DNA of 64,000 nt from Endothia cerciana (lineage: Eukaryota > Ascomycota > Sordariomycetes > Diaporthales > Cryphonectriaceae), in contig JALRMH010000030.1 in the NCBI GenBank assembly GCA_026119935.1, forward strand, positions 124,001 through 188,000, written 5' to 3'. This document shows, piece after piece, positions 20,305 to 31,763 of this stretch. The notes below the pieces were generated by a model. That model was not told where the DNA came from and did no database searches. It was given only the letters and a program-made list of their open reading frames with translations. A program made the position numbers and the translations under genes. How positions within the stretch are numbered: the first letter of the stretch is position 1; each line of letters begins with the position of its first letter.

Positions 20305-21489
20305 ATGATACACACAGCGCTGCCGTCCCCCCCCGAGGAGGTTGATAAAATCCCACTCCACCTTGCGTCCGGCAACGGCCCGGTGACGCGATACATTCTC
20401 CGGACGCCTCCTCGGGACGCCACCGCTGACGAAATTCCCATCGTTGACATCTCGCCCATCCTCTCTTCCTCCTCCTCATACGAGTCGCGCTCGTCTGTGG
20501 CAAGGCAGGTGCATGCGGCCGCCACGAACACGGGCTTCTTCTACATCAGCAACCACGGCATACCAGCCGCCGTCACGGACTCTGCCCACTCGGCCTGTCT
20601 GGACTTCTTCCGCCAGGGCCTCGAGACAAAACTGCAGGCCAGCGCGACGCAGTCCGCCTACTTCAACGGGTATAAACCACCCCGTACGCAACGCATCAAC
20701 CCTTTCGAGGGCCTCGACGTCCGCGAGACGTTCAGCTGGACGTACGACCCCCGTCTCGACCCCTCGGTGGGCGACCTTGACAGCATCCCGGGGGACATCC
20801 GCAAGTTCCTGAGGGTCGAGCCCGACGGGCCTCGGGGCAGCGAGGATGACCGCTTCCCCTGGACCGCGACGAGGAGCGTCCCGCACTTCAAGCCCGCCGT
20901 GGTCGAGTACTGGCGCTCGTGCCTCGCGCTCGCGAGGGCGCTGGTGCGGTCCTTTGCCCTGTCGCTGGACCTGGAGGAGGGCTATTTCGACCAGAAGTTC
21001 AGCCACCCCGACGCGGCGCTGGCGCTGAACTACTATCCGCCCATCGTGCCGTCACCCTCGCCCTCCGGCGGCGCCGAGGCGAACAGGGCGGTGTCCATCG
21101 GCTCGCATACGGACTTTCAGCTCTTTACCATTCTCTGGCAGGACACCGCCGGCGGGCTGCAGGTGCTCAACCGCCAGGGCCAGTGGATCAACGCGAGGCC
21201 TATACCTGGGACGTTCGTGGTGAACATCGCAGACTACCTCCAACGCATCACAAACGACAGATATCAGAGCACGGTCCACAGGGCCGTAAATAATAGCGGG
21301 CGCGAGAGGGTGAGTATGCCGTTCTTCTTCGGGTTCAACCTAAATGAGAGCTGTGGTGTTCTGGAGAGCTGTGTTGACGAGGACGGCGTGAGAAGGTATG
21401 ACGAGGTTGGATGTTTGGAGTGGGTGAGGAGGAGAGTAAAGGCTATGCATGATACCGAGGGCGTCGATAAGGAAGAAGGGGAGAAGTAG
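20305..21489 (+). CDS. 2-oxoglutarate/Fe(II)-dependent oxygenase (IPNS-like family)
   Basis: Single exon, 394 residues, start at the first ATG (20305). The N-terminal DIOX_N region contains the family signature TGFFYISNHGIP. The jelly-roll core has the iron ligands H268-T-D270 and H325, and the 2-oxoglutarate-binding pair R335-V-S337 in RERVSMPFF. These enzymes couple decarboxylation of 2OG to hydroxylation, desaturation or ring closure of a small molecule; fungal members often act in secondary metabolism or nutrient scavenging. The substrate cannot be read from sequence. It converges on an ACS-type transporter 273 bp away, beyond which lies a second member of the same family, hinting at a shared pathway. 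The two oxygenases are divergent paralogues, not recent duplicates. Confidence 0.88.
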   Translation: MIHTALPSPPEEVDKIPLHLASGNGPVTRYILRTPPRDATADEIPIVDISPILSSSSSYESRSSVARQVHAAATNTGFFYISNHGIPAAVTDSAHSACLDFFRQGLETKLQASATQSAYFNGYKPPRTQRINPFEGLDVRETFSWTYDPRLDPSVGDLDSIPGDIRKFLRVEPDGPRGSEDDRFPWTATRSVPHFKPAVVEYWRSCLALARALVRSFALSLDLEEGYFDQKFSHPDAALALNYYPPIVPSPSPSGGAEANRAVSIGSHTDFQLFTILWQDTAGGLQVLNRQGQWINARPIPGTFVVNIADYLQRITNDRYQSTVHRAVNNSGRERVSMPFFFGFNLNESCGVLESCVDEDGVRRYDEVGCLEWVRRRVKAMHDTEGVDKEEGEK

Positions 21490-21762
21490 GGAGAAAGGAG
21501 CACACAGCGAGCCTTGGTCGTATATTTGATATCAGGAGAGAACAGTCACGCGTGGAAATACTTAAACCCGTAGCCAGCCGAAACCAGATGTAAATGCAGA
21601 TGCACACTGCCGTTTCCAAGTGAAGATCAATTAATAAGTCGCCCCGTGACAGCCGCAGTCTCCAATACACTTGCTTCCCGCCCCGGGTAATCCTAAGTCC
21701 TGCAATCGAAATTGTCTTCCTTATGTACCCAGCATCCATCCGATCCATATACATGAGAGTGC

Positions 21763-23363
21763 TCACTTCTTCGCTTCTACATGTAACTCAATTGGTGGCG
21801 TCTCCTCTCGCACACTCTCCTCATCCACTCCCTCGACCGTCATCTCTCCCTTCCGCTGCTCCCGTAACTCAAACAACCTCACCACAACGACCCACACACA
21901 CATCCCACAGACAAATCCCAAGCTCGCCCTGAACCCCTTCCCGAAGGCCGGCGCGTCCGTGGTCGGATACAGAAACTGCTGGATGACCGTCGTCAAGGCC
22001 GCCCCGCAGGAGTTCATGATCGCCAGCACCAGCGCCCGGACCTGCGCGTCGCCCGCCGTCAGGATGTTCGCCCACGAGTAGTAGATCGGCGACAGTGGCC
22101 CGTCGAGGCCGGCGAACATGTACGAGACGATCTTGAGGCCCAGCGGGATGTCCCAGATTACGAGGCAGATGGTCCCGAAGACCATGATGGTAAGGTTGAA
22201 GGTCACGGCGCGCATGCGGTAGCCGGTGGCGTCGACGTAGATGTTGAGCAGGAGGACGAGGAGGATGTTCCAGCCGTTGATGGCGGTGGGGATGTTGTTG
22301 ACTTGGTAGACGGACCAGGTATGATCCGGGTCGTACTTGAGCCAGAGCTGCATGACGGTGTTTGAGACTTTGCCGACGGTTGTGTTCCAGAACCTGAAGA
22401 GTGTAAGCCATGGGCAATATGAAAAACAGATGGGGATGTCAGCTCACATCCAGAGGATTGTCAAAACATAGAGCTGCCATGAGTTTATAGCCCGCAGGAA
22501 CAAGTTCCAGGTGAAGTTATTCGTCTCCTCTCGTCCATCTTCTACCATGCGTTCCATGCAGCGCCTCTTCTCTTCCTCGCTCAGGTAGAAAGCAGAAGTG
22601 ATACTCGGCGTGTCGGGAAAGAAGAGCAGTCCAAAGATGGCAACGATGATGGTGATGACACCATCGATGATGAATACCCATCTCCATGCAGCAATGCCAT
22701 TTTTTCCGTCCAGGCCCGCAAGCACTGCACTTTGCAGATACCCTGAGATCATAGTGCCAACGTAAGCAGCACAGGCGAAAATAGCCGTCCGCTTTCCCAG
22801 CTCGGTTCTCTTGTACCAGCATCCGAGGACGTATTGGACCCCAACGAAGGTTGATGCTTCAAGAAAGCCGACGAAGAAGCGTATTGGGTACAACTATCAG
22901 AGACACTCAGCGATCCTAGTTCCCTCACAAAGATGAAAGTCTGAGCCATCCATACCTGGTTGACATCTTTGACTGCGTACGTCCCGATCGTCAATCCAGC
23001 CCAGATAAGCTCTAGCCCAGGCAATAGAAACCTTGGTGGAATCCAGGTAAGGAGGATGTTTGCTGGAATTGGGCCTAGTATCTGACCGACTGAAAAGCAC
23101 GTCGAGGCCAGATTATACTCAGTCCCATACATCTTCAAGTCTTCCTTCATCCCACTGACATAGGCATTGCTGAGGTTGGCCTGGTCTAGCCATTTCGTGA
23201 AGTAAGCCAGGCAGGCGTAGGTGAGGATGAACAGGTCAATCTTGAAAAGGAGCTTCTTCTCACTGGGGGCGAGTCCCTTCGGGTGCCAAATGAAGAATTC
23301 GGGTCTGTCTTTGCCGTACGAAGAGGCAAAGATTCGCTTTACATAGTAAGTCAGAGACGCCAT
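21763..23363 (-). CDS. MFS transporter, anion:cation symporter (Dal5/allantoate-pantothenate type)
   Basis: Three exons: 23363-22956, 22893-22448 and 22393-21763. The introns of 62 and 54 nt are both GT-AG and keep frame (joins VNQ/LYPIRFF and LW/M/FWNTT). The product is 494 residues. After a ~38-residue cytosolic leader about 12 membrane segments are visible, with the family's helix-1 to helix-2 features (KIDLFILTYACLAYFTKWLDQANLSNAYVSG). The ACS family imports organic anions such as allantoate, nicotinate, pantothenate or ureidosuccinate with protons at the plasma membrane. The substrate here is unknown. It is divergent from the second 2OG oxygenase across 568 bp and converges on the first, so uptake of a substrate for those enzymes is a reasonable inference. 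Confidence 0.88.
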
Positions 23364-23931
23364 TGCTCTGGTCTAGGTGAGCGACTTGCTATGAAGGTTT
23401 GGATCAACCCTCACAGAGCGGCTGTCTCTTTCTTCCGGAAGGAATCTCTCCAAGACATAGACGTCAATGACTTAGGAGAGTATACACCCTCGCCTCTCCT
23501 TATCGTGGCCATACCAATAAACAGTACGGATGAGCCAGTGCCCACACCTCCACATTCCACCCATGTATTGATAACAAGCGTGTAAGCCCTTTTTGAATCC
23601 ACTGTCCTCAGGCTCGGCAGTCGGATTAGGCCGAGTATCTGATACTGGTATCACCGGTGTGATAACGAGCCGGATGTAGCCCGGGATGATTTCCGTCGCA
23701 AAACCGGATGCGGAGACACCGGGTACCTCGCAAGCCGCAACGTAACATAATTTAGAAAGTCTCGTCGAACATATTCTTGGGATTAATTGTGTGGTAGGGC
23801 TCTTGGAAATGGCAATATTATGAAATCGATACTTCCAGGGAACCTGAAGCTGCGGAACTCGATCGAGAAATGACAGACACCATCTGTGCTGGTCCGGGTG
23901 AGAAGGCGGGGGCAGTGAACAAGGTGGGCGC
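23364..23931. promoter_or_regulatory. Divergent promoter, MFS transporter / 2OG oxygenase B
   Basis: 568 bp between two divergent start codons, with no open frame of interest. Near 23638-23665 there is a stretch rich in GATA/TATC-like and CCGG motifs (GTATCTGATACTGGTATCACC), including an imperfect palindrome, a candidate regulator site. The arrangement suggests joint control. Confidence 0.45.
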
Positions 23932-25216
23932 ATGGATATGGTCAACTCAACACTTGACAGGGAGCTGACGAAGAAGCAGGATAGTAGTCAATATGTGTAC
24001 TTCCACTCGGGCTCCGAGACGACCTACCGCAAGGTAGCGGAGAAGCCATCCTCATTCACTTCAATACCAACCATCGACTTGTCCGAGATTGACAGCCCTT
24101 CCCTCGAGGCCCGGAAGACCATTGCCAAGAACATCTACGACGCCTGTCGTGACTGCGGATTTTTCTACGTTCAGAATCATGGCATTCCGGAGAAGATTAT
24201 CTCGGATACTTTTGATTTACTGAAACGATTCTTTGCACTGGATCTGGACGCTAAGATGGACGCTCATGTTCAGAAGAACCCTGCCATAAGGGGCTACGAG
24301 CCAATGCTTGAGACGAGACTTGACCCCCGGAGTAAAGGAGGTCAGCCGTCAACCAACACTTCTGGAACACATCCAGTCGTGATACTGACAATGTTGCAGA
24401 CATCAAAGAGGCCTTCACCATGGGTGATTGCGTGATAGAGCCCGAGCAGGACTACGAGGGCAAGACTGGACATGCGCCACCCTCTCACATCACACAGCCT
24501 CAGAATATCTGGCCGTCACAGGCGCCATGGTGGCGTGAAGGGCTGTACGAGTATTACAACCACATTCTGGCGCTGGCCCTGAAGCTGGTCAAGATCTTCG
24601 CCCTAGCCTTCGAGTTGGACGAAACAGCTTTCGACCAATACTTCAAATTTCCAATCACCGGAATGAGGGCACTGTACTATCCACCTACCCCAGCAGACGA
24701 CGGGTCACCCAATGTCGGCCTCGGCGCCCATGCTGACTTTTCATGTGAGGCCCCGCCCCTTTCTCGTGTACGAAATGCAGCGAGGCCTCAGCAGCTGACT
24801 GACATAACCTAGGGCTGACACTGGTGCTCCAAGACTCTGTGCCTGCTCTGGAGGTTCTCAACCAAGACGGCTTGTGGGTCGATGCTCCTCCTAAGCCAGG
24901 CATGTTTGTCTGCAATGTTGGCCAATATCTGGAACGCCAGTCCAACGGCAAATTCCCGGCCACCGTCCATCGCGTCCGTAATCGCACGGGGAATCAGCGA
25001 TACTCTCTGCCGTTCTTCCTGACTATGGACCCTGATGTTGATTTGAAAGTGCTAGACTGTTGTGTCGGCCCCGGAGAGCAGCCCAAATATGACAATATTA
25101 ATGTTGGGGATCTTTATATCAGAAGGGTACTACCGGCTAGGAGGAAGCATCCTACCAGTATCAAGTACAATGATGTACCGCAGGAAGAGTGGAAGTACGA
25201 GATGCTTTTGAGTTGA
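23932..25216 (+). CDS. 2-oxoglutarate/Fe(II)-dependent oxygenase B
   Basis: Three exons: 23932-24340, 24400-24744 and 24813-25216. The introns of 59 and 68 nt join the frame as SKG/DIKEAFTMGD and HADFS/W/LTLVLQD. The product is 385 residues. The N-terminal DIOX_N domain has CGFFYVQNHGIP. The catalytic core has H247-A-D249 and H304 as iron ligands and R314-Y-S316 for 2-oxoglutarate, so it should be active. The GDxxIEP-type element after intron 1 is typical of fungal thymine-dioxygenase-like/IPNS-like members. The first intron uses the weaker donor GTCAGC. The gene is divergent from the ACS transporter. Substrate unknown; a role alongside the transporter and oxygenase A is inferred from position only. 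Confidence 0.88.
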
Positions 25217-25622
25217 GGAAGTTGGCGTTGACATCTGCACTGACTACCTCGTATTATTCCATAAACTCATTCCTGCGGCATCTCCACTCCTAGGACAAGT
25301 CAGTAGATCGAACGAATGATCTTGAAGACACGCTGTGGCTTGCTGCTGGCACTGCATATGGAGGCCTGCGCTAGGCATGGATGGCTGTGGCAGTGCATTC
25401 AATGTTGCATATGTAGGTGCATCAGCTCGGAGATTTAATACTTTAAACTCCCTGATCTTCTGTAGTTGTGATCGGAGACACGATAGCAGTGTCCCTATTC
25501 TTCAAAGCTGTGATCCCTCTGCCCGCTGCTCTCCAGTAATTTGCTTTTAGTCTAGGGGTTTTACTCATACCTAGCACCTTTGAACAGTTGGCCGCTGTGC
25601 AGCACTGTCAGCGGTGCAAGGA
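25217..25622. other. Intergenic 25.2-25.6 kb
   Basis: About 400 bp with no gene. A second reading frame near 25608-25690 reads as plausible protein (CQRCKEWIQKRFPFYYRAFE) before a stop. It may belong to an upstream exon of the CorA-like gene that follows. Confidence 0.35.
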
Positions 25623-27257
25623 ATGGATCCAGAAGAGATTCCCGTTCTACTACAGAGCATTCGAACGACCGGTTCAACACGAGTTCGCTTGAGAAGAGTA
25701 AGGTATCGTGGGAATTCGGTCTCAAATCAGATAACCTTGGACGATGAAGGCCTCGAAAATGAGCTGCGAGTCATCAAGAACACGGTGGTTGACCCAGTCG
25801 GGGATCGGGTGAACGGCCCCGGGGGAGAGTTTGTTCTTCTGTGCGTGCATATTAACATTCCTATGTTTAAAGATGCAGCTCAAAACGTTACCACTGACGA
25901 GTGTCAAAGCTCAACTTCCGGCGATCCGGCTCATAGAAATTATAGGGAAAAGCCTATGGACATCTCGGCGACGTCCTTGGCGCGACTCATCGAAGCATGC
26001 GCGCTCCCGCCGCACATCCTCGGCTCCCAGGCCTTTACGGGATTTCATATGTCGCATCACACCCAGTATCGAGATGACGACGGCGATAGCCCTGAGGCAT
26101 TGGGTCGGTTGACGAGGCATGGTATCTCTTCGCGTGGATGATTTCTGACCTTGAGGCCTGTACAGTTTTGCTCCTGAGGAACCCGCAGCATAGCTATGCC
26201 GTCAACATCTCTATGCGCATCAGACTCGACGACTTCTCGACTGTCTGCTTCCTGTCCGCTATGGACCAGAAAACGGGCCGAGCTATCGAGGATAAATTGT
26301 CCGAGCGAGCCAGACTGATCTCAACCCATCCGCTGTACTTTCTCGTCCTAGCCTTCGAGGTTCGCTCTCTTGAGCACAGCGGGATCTTTGAGAAAGCTCT
26401 TCGTAAAGTTTACGAAATCGAAAGTGCAACAGAAATGACCATGCCGTCCTGGAAACTCCGAGTTCTAGATACGACGCTGCAGTGGCTCTCAGACTATGAC
26501 AATTTGCTGAAAAGGCTTTATGAAGTCCACACAGAGATGTGTCACATCGAGCTCGTCAGCGAATTCTACATCAAATGGGCTCTATATCTTTTGAAGTCAG
26601 TAGATCTGCTAGAGCAGCTTCGTTCCGAAATCGGACTCCCGTCAATGCCCAAGAGACATATTACGGCTCTACGAGAGAGAATACGATTCACCCTCAGCAG
26701 ATCCGAGTATACTGCTGCTAAGACGAAAGAAATGCTTGCGAGGATTCGAGGACAGATCAACGTGGTGATTATAATCAAGTGTTACCCCTCTATCTTGGTC
26801 TGAGGTACTGACCATGGCTACGGCTTCATAAAGGCTTTCAGTCTCGTAACTCAGAAGGACAGCAGAGTTAACCTAGCGGTAGCAGAGTACTCCAACCATC
26901 TTGCAACGCTGGCGGTTCGGGATAGCGAGACCATGAAAACCATTACGGTCCTCACGCTGCTCTTCTTGCCGTCAAGTCTGATAACCGTGAGCAAATTTCA
27001 GAATTTCATGGCCCTCGTTATGACCATTGAGAACTAATGCAGTGCAGTCCATTTGGTCTGCAGGCCTGTTTCAGCTTGAACCTTCGACAAATTGGAAGCT
27101 CTACATTGGAGTCACCGTCTCACTGACAGTTGTCGTATTTGTTACCTGGCTTTTATATCTGAAGTATTCAGGCTCACACCACCGTGGTGCAAAGCCCCTC
27201 CGCTTTGCAGCAACTGGCTATACGTGGGATGCTAAAACCTATAGAGAGAATATGTGA
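25623..27257 (+). CDS. CorA-like Mg2+ transporter family protein, structure uncertain, probable frameshift
   Basis: The 3' half is clear. One exon ends at 26764. An intron 26765-26833 joins into VAFSLVTQKDSRVNLAVAE. An exon 26834-26986 follows, then an intron 26987-27047 with a CTAAT branch site, and the last exon 27048-27257. The last two exons carry the fungal CorA-like C-terminus: a long helix, then two membrane segments (ITVLTLLFLPSSLI and YIGVTVSLTVVVFVTWLLYL). The GMN motif of true CorA is replaced by WSAGLFQ, as is usual in this fungal family, so metal transport is unproven. The 5' half (from the ATG at 25623) reads through LPPHILGSQAFTGFH. It then changes frame between about 26095 and 26115, before EAWYLFAWMISDLE, with no convincing intron. 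Either the gene is broken by a one-base change or I have missed a splice. The true start may lie upstream. Confidence 0.6.
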
Positions 27258-27411
27258 AGGTGGTCGGCGTTCCATTATATGAACGAAATAATAACGTGTT
27301 TACATGCTTTCTCCCGCGAGGACGCATGATAAGAAAAAATATTCGTATTCTAGCTGGCTATCACTTGTGAGTCAAGATTACCTACTTGCACCTGGGTGCT
27401 CGTTCCACCTG

Positions 27412-28021
27412 CTAAGCCTGACCTGTCGCTGCCCTCTTCTTTCCCAAGTTAGCCGACGCTCTGCGGGCAAGAGGCCACAACTTCATATCTGTGCCCTTGC
27501 TGTCTACAAATTCAACCGTTTTTTTTTTTGTCCTCTCACCGGTCTCATCCATGGTCAGGAATAAGGAGAATTCCCCAGTATAATCCCACTCCTCCTTGGA
27601 AATTATATCGTAGTCCTTCACTTTCTCCCGGAAAAGGGGCCGCCCAGTAGCCCAGACTATGACCACTGGTTGCTATAGGGCCAGCAGATGTGCATTTCTG
27701 GTCATGTCAAAAATTTTAACCAATTTTGAGGCATCCTACTCTACTCTCAAAAGGACAAGGTATATTGATCATCGGAATTACTGCTCACTGTCGGATGTCT
27801 CTCTCTCAATGTACCCCTTGACGTCTAGAGGATACCCGGTCATGACGGTGTCCATCAATTCCCGGAAGCCCATAAAACCCGCCTGGTCAAGCACCTTTAG
27901 GGCATATCGAGGGATGCAGGCAGGCGCGAAGTTGTGGCTCATGTCCTCAGCAAGTAGAGAGTCCAACAGCTTCAGGTCAGACGTGGCGAAGTGTTCGAGT
28001 ATTTCCTGGCTGTCTGCATAC
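27412..28021 (-). CDS. NTF2-like (SnoaL-type) fold protein, N-terminus unresolved
   Basis: Two exons are recognisable: about 28021-27789 and 27665-27412, joined by a 123-nt intron (donor GTGAGC, acceptor CCAG) that gives ETSD/MVIVWATGRP. The read product is about 160 residues. It resembles small fungal NTF2/SnoaL-like proteins: an opening helix ending LLDSLLAED, a strand-rich half with VIVWATG, EWDYTGEF and a terminal EFVDSKGT. Such proteins are cone-shaped barrels, sometimes isomerases or dehydratases, often of unknown role. No ATG is in frame before residue ~23, and the frame is closed just upstream of 28040. A first coding exon is therefore missing, or the gene has decayed at its 5' end. 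The family call is by pattern only. Confidence 0.5.
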
Positions 28022-29593
28022 GCTTGGCTTCCGTGACGGGGATGGCGACTTCAGCTTCAAAAATGCAATGTCTGTGAAATATAGGTGGGGTGGTGATTCT
28101 CAGATGATTCGGAAGTCTCCAGGGCTGTCATACACGCTTTGCTCCGCATTTGTATGTAGATGATATGTAATGTCTCGGCCTAGAGATGGTAAGCGAAGAT
28201 CCTTGTAAGGATTCCCAACTGGCGGCCGCAGAAGCAAATGGCGGCCGAAGTGATTGAAGGCTGGATTAAGATACGTTGGAGTCCATAAGGCTTGGGCTAA
28301 CTTGAGGATCTGTAGACTTTTGGCAACATGCATGACATGGACCACCGCTGACAGCCTGTAGATCAGCCGGGATGTGTATCCTTGGACAACGGCATCTTCT
28401 ATTGTAAAAGGTAGCTATGCCTCTCCTTGGGAAGTGCAAATTCCTGCTGGCATTGGAAGACCTGACACTGTCACGAACGTTACCTAGGTAGCATGTCGAG
28501 GCATTTCGTGATCTCCCCCACTTGTGCATACCGTGGGCTTCCTCAGAATCCTTATCTTGCATGATATTCCAACGAAAATTATTAACCTGACAGCCTATGA
28601 AGCCTTTAGGCTCCACGTTCTGTAGTGATGTCTATCTCCCAGAACATTCGATATTGGCGAGCGAGCTGCCAACACTGCACCACGAGGTCCCCTCACCGCT
28701 CATACCTAGGTAGTTAACAACGCAGTACAGGTAAATCAGGGCACAGGAACCCCTTCGACAAATGCAATTGTGTGACATCTTATGGGCCAGTCAACATAGA
28801 AGACATGGCGGCGCCACGGAGAGGCCTGTTCATGCCGAAAGTGGCCCACCAACTGGTTTATGGCTTCATGTGGACTGCTAGAACCTGCAAGTCATCATTC
28901 CTATTTTTGAAGATCTTCTCACCTCGAAATATGTCGAAACCCCCCCCCCCCCCTTTTTTTTTTGGTTTATCTTTTAAACTTCTATTTTCCTTAAGTCATA
29001 GCGGAAGAGACCTAAGACAATGAGCGCTTGTCACATATGTATTACTGGATGACCATGATCTGTCATACCCCAATCCTTGGGTTGGTTGAGGGAGGGGGAG
29101 GCTTCTGAATTGATTTTCCAAAAGGGTCGCAAGATCCACAGGGATCGCTTTCCAAGATTCTATTTGCAGGCCATCATCCATGAGTTTTGCGAGATTCAAA
29201 TTTGCGCTAGGTCATCTGCCATCGTGATTCTACGGGCTGACAGTTGACGGCCGTTGGCATCGGGACGAAGTGGGCTGACGAACACGCCACTGAACAAACA
29301 GCCGCAAGTCACACCACAGCTGATCCTTCTGCGATATATCAAGCAACAGCGCCCGTATACACTGATCTGGTGGCGAGGGAACAAATCATCACGTTCTTCA
29401 CTGTACACCGAGCATCTTTACTCTATAGTGTACTCACCTTGTCACGCCCAGGTCCAGTCATCACACGACTGACTCCACATCTGCACTGGGATTCATCACC
29501 CGACAGTCTCACTTAAGCATCAACGCCATCCTCCGGCCAACTAGTTGCCTCGGAGCCTCTGAGAAAAAGAAACTCCTCAATAAAGCAGACACA
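28022..29593. other. Intergenic 28.0-29.6 kb
   Basis: No supportable gene. Base composition is more AT-rich than in neighbouring genes. It contains a C-run/T-run pair at about 28940-28964 and may hold the missing first exon of the NTF2-like gene at its left end. Confidence 0.45.
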
Positions 29594-29809
29594 ATGTGCC
29601 AATACTGCGCCGCCCGCCGCCTAGTCCTCTCCACCCTCCGCTCAAGAGCTCAAGTGCCCGCCCGACAGGTTCAGCGGCGCATGATCGCCACACAGCCGCC
29701 AGACCTGAGAACGGAAAAGATGTCCAAGGGCGCGTTCCTGACATTAGTCGCCGTGATAGGGGGCCTGTCTGGTGTCGGAGCTGCATATGTCACCACACCT
29801 GTGGAGTGA
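29594..29809 (+). CDS. Small protein with basic leader and one membrane helix, possibly mitochondrial
   Basis: 71 codons from the ATG at 29594. An Arg-rich, acid-free first ~30 residues (MCQYCAARRLVLSTLRSRAQ) resemble a mitochondrial presequence. Near the C-terminus lies one hydrophobic helix (AFLTLVAVIGGLSGVGAAYV). No family is recognised. The ordered layout of presequence, linker and single membrane helix favours a real small inner-membrane protein over a chance frame, but no intron or homology supports it. Confidence 0.45.
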   Translation: MCQYCAARRLVLSTLRSRAQVPARQVQRRMIATQPPDLRTEKMSKGAFLTLVAVIGGLSGVGAAYVTTPVE

Positions 29810-31169
29810 CGGCGATGAGGTCGTACGTCCGGGTGAGTGCGGTGACATACTATTTGGGGTGATGCATTCCAAGCTAACCTGTACCTCAGGCGTAGAATTG
29901 ATGATATTCAGGACTGTAACAGGGCCTATAAGGGGCATAGGGTAGAGTGCATTGGCGTTCGGACGGTACATTATAAGCTTGAATTGTCCCCCTGTTTGTC
30001 CACAATTATGGAGGCCCGAGCATGTTTGATTAGTGGGATACTGAAGGGAAAACTACCGGAGACCTCTGGAGGAAGATGTATCCACTTGAGTTTCTCATCA
30101 GAGCAATTGTTCTAAATGAAAGAAAGAAAGAATGAATGAATGAATATTCAGAGCGATCAAATGGAATCTCTTATTGGCGAACGCTCAATGTGGTCCTGTT
30201 CTCCCTAAGCTTCGTATTCCTGAGCGCAGTGTTTTTTTCTTTTTCTTCTTTCACTTGTGCACTGAATTGATCGACCATCTCTGAGGCCCAATGCTAATCA
30301 TAATTCACCTCCTGCTTGTTATGATAAAGGCTCAGATATGGCAGCTTGCAGGCAGTACCGATGCTGTAACACCCATCTTATGATAAAACGTAGGCACGTA
30401 TCCCGGTCGGATGTATTTTAACAAGATCTTCAACATATCCAGGCATAGTTGCATTCTCAGACCAACCAGTGAACTAACAGCACCGTTCATCTGCTCGTTC
30501 GCTTAGGGAGTGTCGCTTTGCCAGACAAGATGAGACCTGCACGGCCTCACGCTCTCTACCGAAACCAATCCTCACTTCGAACGGGCGACCCCTGCCACCT
30601 TGGACGATCCGACGAACTCGCGGCCGTGACAACAGCCTTCCCGGCCTCATGCAGCCCCATCATTAAAGGCAGAGCTCCCCGTACCAACGTGAATGACGGC
30701 TTACAGATGCCTGTTGTCAATTTACGTCCAGGAATGATCTGCCTTCCTCCTACGATCAGAATGCCGTTGACAGCCCGGCAGGTTCTCGAGCGAGGCAGAT
30801 ATACTCCTCCCGGAGGAGGCGTAAGCCCTGTGATGGGTACGGCACGGGTGAGCAGCCGCTCGAGCATGAGGCCTCGCACCGGGTGGTGACGACAAGGAGT
30901 TCTCTGACAACCTAGGCGCGCGTGAAAAGGGGCCGAGGTGAGCCGGTGCTCCCCTCTCTTCTCATTACTAGCATTGGGAAAGAAGCTTACGGTGGCCCCT
31001 GTGATTATAAAAGATCGCTGGCTAAGATTCTGTTTTGTTTTTCCACCCTAGCCCGAGGACAGATCCCCATTTCCCAGCGAAACCTACAAGCGAGGCGGAC
31101 GATCGGATCACCAAAGTAGAGTATCCTCTGGACTAGTTGCAACGAGACGTGATCGTACTAGACCACACC
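29810..31169. other. Intergenic 29.8-31.2 kb
   Basis: No supportable gene. A GAAA/GAAT microsatellite lies at about 30119-30145. A ~120-codon GC-rich frame at 30518-30889 (both strands open) shows no domain and is not called. Confidence 0.45.
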
Positions 31170-31511
31170 ATGGACACACCGGCCCCGTCCCCACCAGCTC
31201 CGGCCCCGTCCCCTACCCAGGCCAACCCCGTAGACGCGCTCTTCCCCGCGTGGCAGTCAATAGGCGGCCAGGTCATCTTCTGGTTCTTCGCCGGGGTCGC
31301 CTTCCTGGCACTAGTCCTGGGGTTCTGCCTGGTCCTCGCCACCACCATCAGGAAGTGCAACGGCGGGGAGGTACCCCTGGTGGTGGCAGCCGCCGAGGTG
31401 GCTGCAGCAGCGGAAGGGGGGAGTCCCTCAGGGCGCAGGAGGATGATGCGCGACGAGCGGCGGCGGTACGGGCTGGAAACCAGTGGGGCGCGGACGAGGG
31501 TCTCGAGCTGA
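31170..31511 (+). CDS. Small single-pass membrane protein, unknown function
   Basis: 113 residues from the ATG at 31170, whose context ACCATGG is a good fungal start. It has a Pro/Ala-rich short N-terminus, one clear membrane segment at about 30-58 (VIFWFFAGVAFLALVLGFCL) and a basic cytosolic tail with RRRMMRDERRRYG. The pattern (short Pro-rich outside, Arg-rich inside) is consistent with a type III or signal-anchored plasma-membrane protein. No family is recognised. It converges on SRP54, with 252 bp between stops. Confidence 0.5.
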   Translation: MDTPAPSPPAPAPSPTQANPVDALFPAWQSIGGQVIFWFFAGVAFLALVLGFCLVLATTIRKCNGGEVPLVVAAAEVAAAAEGGSPSGRRRMMRDERRRYGLETSGARTRVSS

Positions 31512-31763
31512 CACAGGTGCGTGGAGCCGGGGGAGGGCCTGGAGCGCCCGGGATTGTTGTGTAGAGGTCATACATAGGCCATAGAAAGCCATCTTCGTAA
31601 ATGGCGCACCGGCCGTTGACACAGGGTTCGTGAAGTCATCGAGGGGTGAGGGATGTCTCGTAATTACCATGCCGTCACAGGCTGTATGTGGTGCCCTCCA
31701 GAAAACGCCGACCCATGCTGATACACCGCCCAAGTCATGCCGTGATATTACCAGGACGTGAGG

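Noticed and set aside
30518..30889. Short GC-rich frames on both strands near 30.5-30.9 kb
   Set aside because: No start context, domain or splice support, and strands are equally open.
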